Shown here piece by piece: positions 36,394 through 46,595 of a stretch of DNA of 64,000 nucleotides. The notes beneath the pieces were generated by a model, which searched no databases, was not told the DNA's origin, and saw only the letters and a program-made list of their open reading frames with translations. The position numbers were made by a program, and so were the translations under genes. Positions within the stretch are counted from its first letter, which is position 1. Each line of letters begins with the position of its first letter. The stretch is taken from NCBI RefSeq assembly GCF_037095755.1, contig NZ_JBAWKJ010000001.1:616001-680000 (forward strand). The letters are read 5' to 3'. Origin of the DNA: Sphingopyxis sp. CCNWLW2 (lineage in GTDB: Bacteria; Pseudomonadota; Alphaproteobacteria; Sphingomonadales; Sphingomonadaceae).

Positions 36394-37164
36394 CTAATTC
36401 ATCTTTGCCTTCATGCTCAGGGCTGCGAACAAATGTCCGGTCGACAGCGTTCCTGTCCTGAGTTTCCACTCGGGAGCGACCCGCATAAGGAAATAGCGCC
36501 AGCTTTCCGGGCTCCAGAAGTTGATGTGGCCCGCGTAGGAATCAAATTCCGCATGATATTCCTTGGCGGGAAATTGATCCTTCCGCCCATCGGGAACCGT
36601 CAATATGAGCGTGCCGCCGGCGGACACAATATCGAGCAGACGCCGGACGACCGCTTCGGGATCGACCGTATGCTCGAGCACTTCCATCAGAAATACCACG
36701 TCGTAACGCGATGACCGAGGCAGGTCCGAGAGCGCGCTGAAGAACAGTTCGGCGTCAGGGCAGGCGCGTTTGGCCATCGCAAGCTTCACATCGCTGATGT
36801 CGCATCCGAAAAGCGAGGCTTCCGGATATCTGGCGTGCATGAGGCGCAGCAGGCTCCCCGCGTGGCACCCGATGTCCAGAACGCGCCTGCCCGCGATTTC
36901 GACGTCTTCAGCATCGCATTGATCGAGCAGAAGGCGGGCCATCGCGAGACGACTGGCATCGAAATAGTCCTCAAGAAATGCTGGCGTCGGCCATTCTCCG
37001 GTCTGCGCGTTGTGCTGCACGACCGGAAGTATCTCATGGAGCAAGCTGGCAGAGTTGCGCGTGTCGGCCGAGGTCGGCCGATACCGCATGCCGGATTCTG
37101 ACCTTACAATCCTGTAGCCGCTCCGCGCGAACATGGATTGAACCAATTTTTTGCCCTGGAGCAT
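36394..37164 (-). CDS. Class I SAM-dependent methyltransferase
   Basis: 256 residues from the ATG at 37164, which has a GGAGG Shine-Dalgarno sequence just upstream; a longer frame begins at 37269. SAM-binding motif VLDIGCHAGSLLRLMHARYP, acidic LFGCDISDVKLAM, and LMEVLEHTVDPEAVVRRLLD, the usual order for this superfamily. The N-terminal region has no membrane segment. Substrate unknown; the protein resembles methyltransferases found among polysaccharide genes. Base use looks slightly less GC-rich than the neighbours, so recent gain is possible but weakly supported. Confidence 0.82.
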   Translation of the reverse strand: MLQGKKLVQSMFARSGYRIVRSESGMRYRPTSADTRNSASLLHEILPVVQHNAQTGEWPTPAFLEDYFDASRLAMARLLLDQCDAEDVEIAGRRVLDIGCHAGSLLRLMHARYPEASLFGCDISDVKLAMAKRACPDAELFFSALSDLPRSSRYDVVFLMEVLEHTVDPEAVVRRLLDIVSAGGTLILTVPDGRKDQFPAKEYHAEFDSYAGHINFWSPESWRYFLMRVAPEWKLRTGTLSTGHLFAALSMKAKMN

Positions 37165-37362
37165 CTGTCCTCCTTCGCGCACGAGCGCGTCAGTTTTGAA
37201 GTCCGAACTGGGGTATGCTTCGATGCTGCCGCAGCCGGCCGCTATGGGCAACCGCACCGATTGCCACACATCCCGGTCTGAACACGATCGAACCCGACTC
37301 CGGCCGTTGTGCCAGCTTGTCGCAGCGAAACCGGCGTAAGCGCCTGTTCGCTCAAATCCCGA

Positions 37363-37412
37363 TTGACCTCCACCCGATTCGATATAAATATGATATCATC
37401 TTTATATCGAAT
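37363..37412 (+). promoter_or_regulatory. Promoter and 36-bp palindromic operator of the SPFH unit
   Basis: A -35 TTGACC (37363-37368) is followed after 16 bases by TAAATA. Over and beyond the -10 lies a 36-bp palindrome (37377-37412): arms ATTCGATATAAA and TTTATATCGAAT around a centre containing ATGATATCAT. Only one pair of positions (13 and 24) breaks the symmetry. The overlap with the -10 indicates a repressor site. GGAGGG (37418-37423) follows as ribosome binding site. Confidence 0.8.
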
Positions 37413-37428
37413 GATTCGGAGGGCAAAA

Positions 37429-38331
37429 ATGGTCGAAACAGGGACTCCCGCGCTGAACCGCAGCCGCGAGACACGCGCCGCTACGCAAAGCGGCTATCTG
37501 ATGTTGTTCATCTGGTTGCTGCTCTTGGGCGTCGCCGCCTGGGCGGGGATTACCAACGCCAACGCCGAATATATGGTCGCGTGGAAATGGATCGTCGTTG
37601 TCGCCAGCGCGGTAATCGGCCTGCTGATCCTGTGCGGCTTTTACCTGATCAACCCCAACGAAGCCGCGGCGATCCAGCTGTTCGGCGCGTATAAGGGCAC
37701 CGACCGCGAGGAGGGGCTGCGTTGGGTCCTCCCCTGGCTGACGCGCAAGAAGATCGCGGTGCGCGCGAACAACGTTATTTCGGACAAGATCAAAGTCAAC
37801 GACCTTCGCGGCAATCCGATCGAGATGGCGGCGCAGGTCGTGTGGCGCGTCACCGACACCGCGCAGGCTTTGTTCGACGTCGACGATTACAAGGAATTCG
37901 TGATGGCGCAGATCGAGGCCGCGGTGCGCTCAATCGGCTCGCGCTATCCCTATGACGATATCGAGCATCAGGAAGTCACGCTGCGCGGCAATCACGACGA
38001 GGTCGGGGTCGAACTGCGCAAGGCGCTGATCGAACGGCTGAGCGTCGCGGGGATCACCGTCGACGAATGCGGCCTCACCCACCTCGCCTATGCGCAGGAA
38101 ATCGCCGGCGCGATGCTCCGCCGCCAGCAGGCCGAAGCGGTGATCGCGGCGCGCAAGAAGCTGGTCGAAGGCGCGGTGACGATGGTCGAGATGGCACTCA
38201 CCCAATTGTCTGAAAAGGGCGTCGTCGACCTCGACGACGAACGCAAGGCGGTGATGGTGTCAAATCTGATGGTCGTGCTGTGCGGCGAACGCGACACGCA
38301 GCCGGTCGTGAACGCCGGATCGCTCTACTGA
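37429..38331 (+). CDS. SPFH/Band 7 domain membrane protein
   Basis: 300 residues. Two N-terminal membrane helices ([17 protein letters not shown] and [20 protein letters not shown]), then an SPFH domain starting [20 protein letters not shown] and continuing through [20 protein letters not shown], and a coiled-coil-like stretch [20 protein letters not shown]. Such proteins form ring or raft-like scaffolds in the inner membrane. The ATG at 37429 is preceded by GGAGGG. First gene of a three-gene unit with a ribbon-helix-helix protein and a small membrane protein. Confidence 0.88.
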   Translation: MVETGTPALNRSRETRAATQSGYLMLFIWLLLLGVAAWAGITNANAEYMVAWKWIVVVASAVIGLLILCGFYLINPNEAAAIQLFGAYKGTDREEGLRWVLPWLTRKKIAVRANNVISDKIKVNDLRGNPIEMAAQVVWRVTDTAQALFDVDDYKEFVMAQIEAAVRSIGSRYPYDDIEHQEVTLRGNHDEVGVELRKALIERLSVAGITVDECGLTHLAYAQEIAGAMLRRQQAEAVIAARKKLVEGAVTMVEMALTQLSEKGVVDLDDERKAVMVSNLMVVLCGERDTQPVVNAGSLY

Positions 38332-38340
38332 GTTGAAGCG

Positions 38341-38544
38341 ATGCCCGCGTCCGCCAAGAAAGCCTTTGCCCTCCGCCTCGATCCCGCGCTCTATGCGGCG
38401 ATCGAGCGGATGGCGGCCGCAGATTTGCGCAGCGCCAACGCCGAGATTGAGGTATTGCTGCGCGAGGCGCTGGCGCGGCGCGGCATGACGGTAAAACCGC
38501 CGGTTCCCGCCAAGCGCGGACGGCCGCCGAAAGAGGAAGGCTGA
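38341..38544 (+). CDS. Arc/ribbon-helix-helix protein with AT-hook-like tail
   Basis: 67 residues. KKAFALRLDPALYAAIERMA is the RHH beta-strand and first helix; the second helix is NAEIEVLLREALARRG, together an Arc/MetJ-type dimer fold. The C-terminus AKRGRPPKEEG contains the AT-hook core RGRP. Nine bases after the SPFH gene and 2 bases before the small membrane protein gene. It could bind the A/T-rich palindrome upstream of the operon; that is inference. No toxin gene is adjacent. Confidence 0.82.
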   Translation: MPASAKKAFALRLDPALYAAIERMAAADLRSANAEIEVLLREALARRGMTVKPPVPAKRGRPPKEEG

Positions 38545-38546
38545 TC

Positions 38547-38789
38547 ATGCTCCACCTGTTCATGCGCAAGAGTCCCTGGTTTCGCGCCAAGCGCCACGGC
38601 TTTGGCACCGGCCTGCCCTTCGTCTGGGAAGGCTGGTTCTTCCTGGCGCTCCATGTCGCGATGATCGCCGGCCTCGCCTGGCTCTTCCGTGACCGGCCCG
38701 TTCTGATGACCATCCTGGTCATCCTCGCCGGCCTTGCCCCGATGCCGATCTACCGCGCCAAGACCGAGGGCGGCTGGCGCTGGCGATAG
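38547..38789 (+). CDS. Small membrane protein of the SPFH unit
   Basis: 80 residues with two hydrophobic helices (GWFFLALHVAMIAGLAWLF and VLMTILVILAGLAPMPIY), basic ends and the tail KTEGGWRWR. No family recognised. It starts 2 bases after the RHH stop, so it belongs to the same operon. Confidence 0.75.
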   Translation: MLHLFMRKSPWFRAKRHGFGTGLPFVWEGWFFLALHVAMIAGLAWLFRDRPVLMTILVILAGLAPMPIYRAKTEGGWRWR

Positions 38790-38876
38790 CGTCGCGCGAC
38801 ATTATTTGGGGATAGCTGCCAATAGCCGCCCCACCCCGCTTGCCCCCGACTCGCTAGATGGTTAAGGCCGGTCTCT

Positions 38877-39551
<675 letters not shown>

Positions 39552-39553
39552 GC

Positions 39554-41320
39554 ATGGCAAGACCGGTGACCGCTCCAGAAGATGAACCGGAGGGCGCCGC
39601 CGCCGACGCCATCGACGACACGATCGAACCCGGCAAGCGGCTGATCCGCCTTCCCGCCGACAAGGGGCTCTCGCTCGGCGACCGCGTCGCCAATGCGATC
39701 ACGCGGCTGACCTGGCGCACACCGCTCCACGCGTTCCGCCTGAAAGGGCGCTTTCCGCTGAAGCTGCTCGGCGTGCCGGCCGACCCGGTGCCCGGCGATA
39801 CGCGCGCGGGCACCGCGATCCGCGCCGGCCATTTCCTGCACCGCGGGCTCAAGCTGCCGCTCGGCGAGCTCGATTTCGCGGCGCTCACCGTCGCGCCGGC
39901 CTTTGCCGACTATCTGCACAGCTTCGCCTGGCTGCGCGATCTTGCCGCGACCGGTTCGCGCGCCGACGGCGCCCCGATTGCCGAGGCGGTCGTGCGCCAC
40001 TGGCTCGGCACGCATGGCGAGACCGTGAGCGAACCCGCGTGGAAGGTCGACAACAGCGCGTGGCGCATCCTGTTCTGGGCCGCGCACGCGCCGCTGATCC
40101 TGTCGTCGAGCGACCTCGTCTATCGCTCGGCGGTGCTCAACCACCTCGCGCGCGCGGCGCGCCACCTCGACCGCGTCGCCGACAAGACGCGTCCCGGCAC
40201 CGGGCAGATGGTCGCGTGGGTCGGGATCGTCGCCGCCTCGCTGCTGATGCCCGGCGGCGAGCCGCGGCAGGTCTTCGGCGAGGCCGGGCTGCGTAAGGTG
40301 CTCGAAACGAGCTTCTACGCCGATGGCGGCAATATCTCGCGCTCGCCGCAGGCGCAGCTCGACGCGGTCATGGCGCTGTCGATGCTCGCGAAAATATATG
40401 ACATGCGCCACATGGAGGTGCCGCCCTTCATCCAGGAAGTTCTCGCGCGCGCGGTTCCGGCGCTGCTCGGCCTCACCCACAGCGACGGCGGCATGGGCAG
40501 CTGGCAGGGCAGCGGCGCGACGTCGGCCGCCACGATCCAGGCGATCGTCGACGCCAGCGGCGTCCGCACGCGGCCGCTGAAGCAGGCGCGCGACTGGGGT
40601 TATCAGCGGCTCGTCGCGAACAAGGTCGTGCTGCTCGCCGACGCGGCACCGCCGCCGATCGCGCGCGTAACCGAAGCAGGCTGCGCTTCGACCCTCGCCT
40701 TCGAACTCAGCGACGGCGCCGAGAGGATCGTCGTCAATTGCGGCGGCGCCGCGCTGACCGGCGCGACGATCCCCGCCGACCTCGCGCGCGGGCTACGCAC
40801 CACCGCGGCGCATTCGACGCTGACGCTCGGCGACAGCAATTCGACCGCGATCCTCGCCAACGGCTCGCTCGGCAAGGGTGTGACCGAGGTCGAGCTCGAC
40901 CGGCGCGAAACGCCGCAGGGCAGCCGCGTCGAGATGAGCCACGACGGCTATGCGCGGCGCCACGGGCTGATCCACCGCCGCCTCCTGATCCTGTCGCCCA
41001 ACGGGCGCGAGCTGCGCGGCGAGGACATGCTGCTCCCCGCCCCGCGCACGCGGCGCAAGGGCGACAAGGGGTTCACGCTGCGCTTCCACCTCGGCGCGCA
41101 TATCTCGGCAAGCCTGACCGCCGACAAATTGGGCGCGCTGCTACGCATAAACGGCGGTCCGCTGTGGCAATTCCGCACGTCCGAAGGCGGTCTCGACATC
41201 GAGCAAAGCCTGTGGGTCGATGGCGAAGGCCGCCCGCACCCGACCGAACAGCTCGTCGTCACCGGCACCGCACCCGCGGGCGGCGCCAGCATCGGCTGGA
41301 TCTTCAAGCATATCGGCTGA
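39554..41320 (+). CDS. Heparinase II/III family protein
   Basis: 588 residues. The N-terminal half is an alpha-helical toroid-like region; the C-terminal half has the heparinase II/III-type beta domain (TTAAHSTLTLGDSNST, SHDGYARRHGLIHRRLLILS, GFTLRFHLGAHISASLT). Family members are polysaccharide lyases, but this subfamily, found next to rpe and purH in alphaproteobacteria, has no known substrate. No signal peptide is evident. Begins 2 bases after rpe. Confidence 0.88.
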   Translation: MARPVTAPEDEPEGAAADAIDDTIEPGKRLIRLPADKGLSLGDRVANAITRLTWRTPLHAFRLKGRFPLKLLGVPADPVPGDTRAGTAIRAGHFLHRGLKLPLGELDFAALTVAPAFADYLHSFAWLRDLAATGSRADGAPIAEAVVRHWLGTHGETVSEPAWKVDNSAWRILFWAAHAPLILSSSDLVYRSAVLNHLARAARHLDRVADKTRPGTGQMVAWVGIVAASLLMPGGEPRQVFGEAGLRKVLETSFYADGGNISRSPQAQLDAVMALSMLAKIYDMRHMEVPPFIQEVLARAVPALLGLTHSDGGMGSWQGSGATSAATIQAIVDASGVRTRPLKQARDWGYQRLVANKVVLLADAAPPPIARVTEAGCASTLAFELSDGAERIVVNCGGAALTGATIPADLARGLRTTAAHSTLTLGDSNSTAILANGSLGKGVTEVELDRRETPQGSRVEMSHDGYARRHGLIHRRLLILSPNGRELRGEDMLLPAPRTRRKGDKGFTLRFHLGAHISASLTADKLGALLRINGGPLWQFRTSEGGLDIEQSLWVDGEGRPHPTEQLVVTGTAPAGGASIGWIFKHIG

Positions 41321-41350
41321 CGGCGGCAGGCAAGGGACTGCCCGCCGCCG
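41321..41350. terminator. Hairpin between convergent genes
   Basis: CGGCGGCAGGC / GCCCGCCGCCG, one mismatch, loop of 8, directly after the heparinase-like stop and before the TonB receptor stop. No T tract. Confidence 0.45.
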
Positions 41351-41362
41351 CAACCCAGCGCG

Positions 41363-43714
41363 TTAAAAGGCGTAGCGCGCCATCAGCTGGAAGACGGGGC
41401 CGGCCTTTTCGCTTTCGAGTTCATATTCGTCGAAATCGCGGGCCAGCTGGTCGGCCGCATCGTCGAACTTGTTGAACGCTTCGCGCTTCGCACCGTTCAG
41501 CAGGTTCGAGCCCACCGCGCGGATCGTGAAGCTTTTGCCGAAACGCTTTTCGACGAAGATTTCGAGGTCGCCGCCATAGGTGGTGCGGATTTCCTCGCCG
41601 ATCACACGGTCGAACGCCGCACCCTGCTTGCGGTGCGTTGCACCGAAAGCCACGCCCCATTGCGGCAGATCCTGGATGAAGCCGACGTTATAGACATAGT
41701 CCGACTGGCCGTTGAAGCGGCGCTTGCCGAGCGGATCGGTGATCTCGCTGTCGAGCCACGACACATTGCCGAAGATACCGGTGTTGGGAAGCCCCAGGAA
41801 CCCGAGGTCGGTCGACAAGTCGAATTCGATCCCCCACACCTTGCCGTCGCCGATATTCATCGGCTGATAGACGATGGTGCCGGCGCCGCCGTCGCCGACA
41901 TCGCCCGTGTTGGTCAGCTCGATGAGGTCGGTCACATCGCGATAAAAGGCATTGATGCCGACGACGCCGCTGCGGCCGATGCGGCGTTCATAGCCGAGAT
42001 CGGCGCCCCATGCGGTTTCGGGGCGCAGCCCTGGATTGCCGCGCAGGTCGTTGTCGCCGATTTCCTCGATCAGCGTCGCCGGGGTGACATAGTTGAACTC
42101 GGGGCGACGGTTGGTGCGGGCGACCGATGCGGTGATGCGGTCGCGCGGCGTCAGGTCGAACTTGATCGACGCCGACGGCAGGAATTTTTCATAATCGTTA
42201 TCCTGCGCGAGGACATCGCTGGCATCGCTATAGTCGGCGACATCGAGCTTGGTCGTTTCATAACGCACGCCCGCTTCCCACGTCAGGCCGCCCGACTTGC
42301 CCTGCACGAGCGCAAAGCCGTCGAGGCGGCGCTCCTTGATCCGGATGCGAACGGGATCTTCGGCGTCGAGGTCACCAAAAGGCAACGCAAAATCGTCGGG
42401 ATTATCGCTCGACGGGTCGTAGCTGGTCTGGAGCCCCAGAAGCTCGTCCTCGCCTTCGAACGCGAGGGTCGAATGCTTGCGCTTCTTGTTCTGATAATAG
42501 CCACCAACGACCAGCTGGATATCGTTGCCGAGTTCGAACTCATGGTCGAGTTTCGCCGTGAATTCCTTGTCGGTGAGGTCCGTCGCGGTGAAGACCTGTT
42601 CGAACTCGGGCACTTCGCCTTCGTCATAATCGACGTCGAAGCCGATCTCGTTTTCGCTCTCGCGCTGCTTGTCGTCGAAGCGCGCATAACCGACCTTCAC
42701 CGTCGTCTTGCCGAGCGACCAGCGGTGCGAAAGGCGTGCGTCGAAGCTGTAATTTTCCTGGTCGATATTGTTGATGTTGCTGTTGTCGCTGACCAGCGCG
42801 CCGCCGGGCACCGGGCCGGTCGTCGCGGTGGGATCGTTGAATTCCAGGCTGCGCTCGGTTTCGGTGCGGTCGGTGCGGACATAGAAGCCGCTGACGCGGA
42901 AATCGGTCGTCTCGCCGTCGATCTCGTAGGTCGCGTTCGCCGAATAATCCTTGCCGTCGCGCGTGTCGCGCTGGTCTTCGCGATTGTCGAAATCGTCGAC
43001 CGCATAGTCGGGATTGTTTTCGGGCGAATCGCCGTAGCGCAGCGAATATTTCTTCTTGGGGTTGTGGCGCCCCTGGAAGTTGAGGCCGACGAGCAGGCGG
43101 CCGGGACCGACCGCGCCACCATAGACCGCGCCGACGCTCGGTTCGAGTTCCTTGTCGTCGTAATAGAGACCGCCCGCGCGGAGATAGCCGCCGTCGAGTT
43201 CATAGCCGTTGCGCAGTTCGATGTTGATCGTGCCCGCGACCGCGTCGCCCGTGCGCCGCGCCGACGATGAGCGGACGATCTCGACCCGGTCGATCAGTTC
43301 GGCGGGGATGCGGTCGAGGAAGAAGCTGCGATCGTCGCCGTTGCCCGGGACACGTTCGCCGTTGATCAGGATCTGGGTGTAACCCGGCGGCAGGCCGCGG
43401 AGGCGCGCACCGTCGCTTTCGATGACGTCCGACAGGAAGGTTACCGACGGTACGCGCTTCAGCGCGTCGCCCGCGGTCAGCGGCTCGAAGCGCTGGAAGA
43501 ATTCGCTGTCATACGACAGCACGGGTTCGGCCTCGTCGCTGCGATTGCGGTAACCGACGCTGCCGAGGACGACGATGTCCTGCGACGCGGTGATCGGTCC
43601 ATCGCCGCGGTCTTCGGCCGGGATCGGCGCGTCCTGCGCCGTCGCCGGTGCGGAGAGGAGAGCCGTGGCAAGCGCGAGCGCGGCGGCGGATTGCAGGCTG
43701 AAAGTTCGAATCAT
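41363..43714 (-). CDS. TonB-dependent outer membrane receptor
   Basis: 783 residues. Signal peptide (AAALALATALLSAPATAQ), a TonB-box-like DIVVLGS, a plug domain (TAGDALKRVPSVTFLSDVIE; RDRIPAELID-type segment LDRIPAELIDRVEIVRSSSA; GTINIELRNG) and a 22-strand barrel ending in an aromatic residue (FQLMARYAF). Divergent from a phytase gene and preceded by a PhoB-type box array, so phytate, inositol phosphates or another phosphorus compound is the likely cargo; this is inference. Confidence 0.93.
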   Translation of the reverse strand: MIRTFSLQSAAALALATALLSAPATAQDAPIPAEDRGDGPITASQDIVVLGSVGYRNRSDEAEPVLSYDSEFFQRFEPLTAGDALKRVPSVTFLSDVIESDGARLRGLPPGYTQILINGERVPGNGDDRSFFLDRIPAELIDRVEIVRSSSARRTGDAVAGTINIELRNGYELDGGYLRAGGLYYDDKELEPSVGAVYGGAVGPGRLLVGLNFQGRHNPKKKYSLRYGDSPENNPDYAVDDFDNREDQRDTRDGKDYSANATYEIDGETTDFRVSGFYVRTDRTETERSLEFNDPTATTGPVPGGALVSDNSNINNIDQENYSFDARLSHRWSLGKTTVKVGYARFDDKQRESENEIGFDVDYDEGEVPEFEQVFTATDLTDKEFTAKLDHEFELGNDIQLVVGGYYQNKKRKHSTLAFEGEDELLGLQTSYDPSSDNPDDFALPFGDLDAEDPVRIRIKERRLDGFALVQGKSGGLTWEAGVRYETTKLDVADYSDASDVLAQDNDYEKFLPSASIKFDLTPRDRITASVARTNRRPEFNYVTPATLIEEIGDNDLRGNPGLRPETAWGADLGYERRIGRSGVVGINAFYRDVTDLIELTNTGDVGDGGAGTIVYQPMNIGDGKVWGIEFDLSTDLGFLGLPNTGIFGNVSWLDSEITDPLGKRRFNGQSDYVYNVGFIQDLPQWGVAFGATHRKQGAAFDRVIGEEIRTTYGGDLEIFVEKRFGKSFTIRAVGSNLLNGAKREAFNKFDDAADQLARDFDEYELESEKAGPVFQLMARYAF

Positions 43715-43782
43715 GGTAAGAGACCCCCCTTATTGGTTGCCGGGCCTCTAGGGGGGGCGTGTGACAGTTTGCGGCGAGCCGT

Positions 43783-43811
43783 GTGACGCATAGATGACAG
43801 TTAAGTGACGG
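43783..43811 (-). promoter_or_regulatory. PhoB-type box array between receptor and phytase
   Basis: Read on the minus strand: CCGTCAC-TTAA-CTGTCAT-CTAT-GCGTCAC, three 7-base units at an exact 11-base period, close to the Pho box CTGTCAT-N4-CTGTCAT. It is 69 bases before the receptor start and 88 bases before the phytase start. Confidence 0.7.
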
Positions 43812-43898
43812 AAATATTGTCATATTGACGCCACTCGACTTTGCTGGGACGGGGCGCGCGAGCCGCATTTTTGCGCAATCGGGAACGGGGGAATCATC

Positions 43899-44921
43899 AT
43901 GGCCACCATCGGCAAAGGAAAGCTGCTGACATCGCTGGCTTTTGCATCGACGCTGGGCGGTTGCGCCGCGGGCGCGCCCGTCATCACCGGCCTGCCCCCG
44001 GTGCAGGTGACCGCGAGCGGCGAGACCGCGCCCGTCGGGACCGGCCGCGCCGATGCCGCCGACGACCCGGCGATCTGGGTCGATCCGGCCAATCCGAACC
44101 GCGCGCTGATCGTCGCGACCGACAAGAAGGCGGGGCTGCATGTCTATGACCTGACCGGCAAGGACATCGCTTTCACCCAGGCCGGCCTCGTCAACAATGT
44201 CGACGTCGCGGGCAACATCATCGTCGCGAGCGATCGCAACGACGGGGTTAACGCGCATCTCGCGGTGTTCCGCCTCGACGCCGACGCGCCGGCGATCGTT
44301 GCGCTCGGCCGCGCCGCGGCGGGCACCGGCGAAGCCTATGGCCTCTGCCTCAAGAAGACCGCGCCGGGTGCACCGCTCACCGCGGCGCTGATCGTCAAGG
44401 ACGGCACGGTGCGCGTCGGCACGCTGACCGTCGACGGCACGCCGGGCTTCACGGTTCAATGGGAATATAAGATCCCGACCCAGTCCGAAGGCTGCGTCTT
44501 CGACGGCGACACGCTCTATGTCGGCGAGGAGGACGCCGGGGTGTGGGAGCTAAAACCGAACGGCAAGACCGCCGCCGCGCGCATGGTCGCGCCGGTTGAC
44601 AACCAGCGCCTCGTCGCCGACGTCGAGGGCCTCGCGACGATCGACCACAAGGGCCAGCGCTACCTGCTCGTGTCGAGCCAGGGTGACAATGCCTATGCGG
44701 TCTTCCGCCTGCCCGGGGTCGATTATGTCGGCCGCTTTGCCGTTGCCGCCGGCGCGTTCGGCGCGACGAGCGAAACCGACGGGATCGAGGCCGTTGCCGG
44801 CAATTTCGGCCCGGCCTACCCCGATGGCATCTTCCTCGCGCAGGATGGCGACAACGCCCCCAAGGCACAGAATTTCAAACTGGTGCGCTGGGACCAGATC
44901 GCGGCGGCGCTGGGACTCTAA
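43899..44921 (+). CDS. Beta-propeller phytase, putative lipoprotein
   Basis: 340 residues. Calcium-dependent phosphatase removing phosphate from phytate. Family motifs: DAADDPAIWVDPANPNRALI near the N-terminus, GTGEAYGLCL, SQSEGCVFD-type segment TQSEGCVFDGDTLYVGEEDA and ETDGIEAV. N-terminal LLTSLAFASTLGGC ends in a lipobox Cys, so it is probably anchored in the outer membrane. Divergent from the TonB receptor; the pair looks like one phytate-use module. Confidence 0.92.
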   Translation: MATIGKGKLLTSLAFASTLGGCAAGAPVITGLPPVQVTASGETAPVGTGRADAADDPAIWVDPANPNRALIVATDKKAGLHVYDLTGKDIAFTQAGLVNNVDVAGNIIVASDRNDGVNAHLAVFRLDADAPAIVALGRAAAGTGEAYGLCLKKTAPGAPLTAALIVKDGTVRVGTLTVDGTPGFTVQWEYKIPTQSEGCVFDGDTLYVGEEDAGVWELKPNGKTAAARMVAPVDNQRLVADVEGLATIDHKGQRYLLVSSQGDNAYAVFRLPGVDYVGRFAVAAGAFGATSETDGIEAVAGNFGPAYPDGIFLAQDGDNAPKAQNFKLVRWDQIAAALGL

Positions 44922-45002
44922 AAAGGGGCGGAAGGGTTGCGATAAGGACGGCGCGCGCCTAGGGGGGCCGCGTCTTTCCTATCCTCAAAGGCCGCCCTTT
45001 CC

Positions 45003-46595
45003 ATGACCGACCTGATTCCCGTCCGCCGCGCTCTCCTGTCCGTCAGCGACAAGGCGGGGCTCGCCGACCTTGCCGCCGCGCTCGTGCGTCACGGCGTCGA
45101 ACTCGTGTCAACCGGCGGCACCGCGAAGGCGCTGCGCGAGGCGGGGCACACCGTCCTCGACGTCTCCGACCTCACGGGCTTTCCCGAGATGATGGACGGC
45201 CGCGTCAAGACGCTGCACCCGACCGTCCACGGCGGCATCCTCGCGGTGCGCGACGACGCGGCGCATGTCGCGTCGATGAAGGAACATAGCATCGGCGCGA
45301 TCGACCTCGTCGTCGTCAACCTTTACCCCTTCCTGCAGACGGTGACGTCGGGCGCGGACCGCGACACGATCATCGAAAATATCGACATCGGCGGCCCCGC
45401 GATGGTTCGCTCGTCGGCGAAGAATCATGCCTATGTCGGCATCGTCACCGAGCCCGAGGATTATGCCGCGGTCATCGAAGAGATGGACGCCAATGGCGGC
45501 GCGACCACCCTCACCCTGCGCAAGCGCCTTGCGGCGACCGCCTTTGCCCACACCGCGAGTTATGACGGCACGATCGCACGCTGGTTCGCGATCGCCGATC
45601 AGGGCAAGACCTTCCCCGACACGCTGCCGCTCACCGCCAAGCTGGCGAGCGAACTGCGCTACGGCGAAAACCCGCATCAAAAAGCGGCGCTCTATATCCC
45701 TGCCGTGCCCGGCCCGCGCGGCATCGCCGGCGCCGAACAGGTGCAGGGCAAGGAGCTCAGCTACAATAATATCAACGACGCCGACGCCGCGCTCGAACTC
45801 GTCGCCGAATTCCGCGAGGCCGACCCGACCTGCGTCATCGTCAAGCACGCCAATCCGTGCGGCGTCGCGACCGCCGCGACGATCGCCGAAGCCTATGACG
45901 CCGCGCTGAAATGCGACGATGTCTCGGCGTTCGGCGGCATCATCGCGGTCAACCGCCCGCTCGACGGCGCGACGGCGGAGGCGATCAGCGGCATCTTTAC
46001 CGAGGTCGTCTGCGCGCCCGACGCCGACGCCGACGCGCGCGCGGTGTTCGCGAAGAAGAAGAATCTTCGCCTGCTCCTCACCGGCGAACTGCCCGATCCG
46101 GCGCGCGGCGGACTGATGCTGAAGGGGATCACCGGCGGCTGGCTCGCGCAGAGCCGCGACAATGGGCGCATCACGCGCGCCGACCTGAAAATCGTCACCG
46201 AACGCGCGCCGACCGAGGAAGAACTCGCCGACGCGCTGTTTGCGTGGACGATCGCCAAGCATGTGAAGTCGAACGCGATCGTCTATGCCAAGGGCGGGTC
46301 GACCGCGGGCATCGGCGCCGGCCAGATGAACCGCCGCGACAGCGCACGCATCGCCGCGGTGAAGGCGCGTGAAGCCGCTGAATCGCATGGTTGGGCCGAA
46401 GCCCGCACCGTTGGCAGCGCGGTCGCGAGTGACGCCTTCTTCCCCTTCGCCGACGGGCTGCTCGCCGCGGTCGAGGCGGGCGCGACCTGTGTGATCCAGC
46501 CGGGCGGCTCGATCCGCGACGACGAAGTGATCGCGGCGGCGAACGAAGCGGGACTCGCGATGGTGTTCACTGGGATGCGGCACTTCCGCCACTGA
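45003..46595 (+). CDS. purH: Bifunctional AICAR transformylase / IMP cyclohydrolase
   Basis: 530 residues, complete. Last two steps of IMP synthesis. N-terminal MGS-like cyclohydrolase domain ([55 protein letters not shown]) and C-terminal transformylase domain ([26 protein letters not shown] with the catalytic Lys-His, [13 protein letters not shown]). The 3' end overlaps the convergent regulator gene by 29 bases. Confidence 0.97.
   Translation: MTDLIPVRRALLSVSDKAGLADLAAALVRHGVELVSTGGTAKALREAGHTVLDVSDLTGFPEMMDGRVKTLHPTVHGGILAVRDDAAHVASMKEHSIGAIDLVVVNLYPFLQTVTSGADRDTIIENIDIGGPAMVRSSAKNHAYVGIVTEPEDYAAVIEEMDANGGATTLTLRKRLAATAFAHTASYDGTIARWFAIADQGKTFPDTLPLTAKLASELRYGENPHQKAALYIPAVPGPRGIAGAEQVQGKELSYNNINDADAALELVAEFREADPTCVIVKHANPCGVATAATIAEAYDAALKCDDVSAFGGIIAVNRPLDGATAEAISGIFTEVVCAPDADADARAVFAKKKNLRLLLTGELPDPARGGLMLKGITGGWLAQSRDNGRITRADLKIVTERAPTEEELADALFAWTIAKHVKSNAIVYAKGGSTAGIGAGQMNRRDSARIAAVKAREAAESHGWAEARTVGSAVASDAFFPFADGLLAAVEAGATCVIQPGGSIRDDEVIAAANEAGLAMVFTGMRHFRH

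Noticed and set aside
37381..37428. Earlier in-frame starts for the SPFH protein, within the palindrome
   Set aside because: They would put the operator and -10 inside the coding sequence; the ATG at 37429 has GGAGGG in the right place.
38341..38789. RHH gene and following small gene as a toxin-antitoxin pair
   Set aside because: The partner is a two-helix membrane protein without a known toxin pattern and the unit is led by an SPFH gene; type II toxin families are not recognisable.
41633..43270. 545-codon plus-strand frame opposite the TonB receptor gene
   Set aside because: Shadow frame; the receptor has signal peptide, plug and barrel in the other strand.
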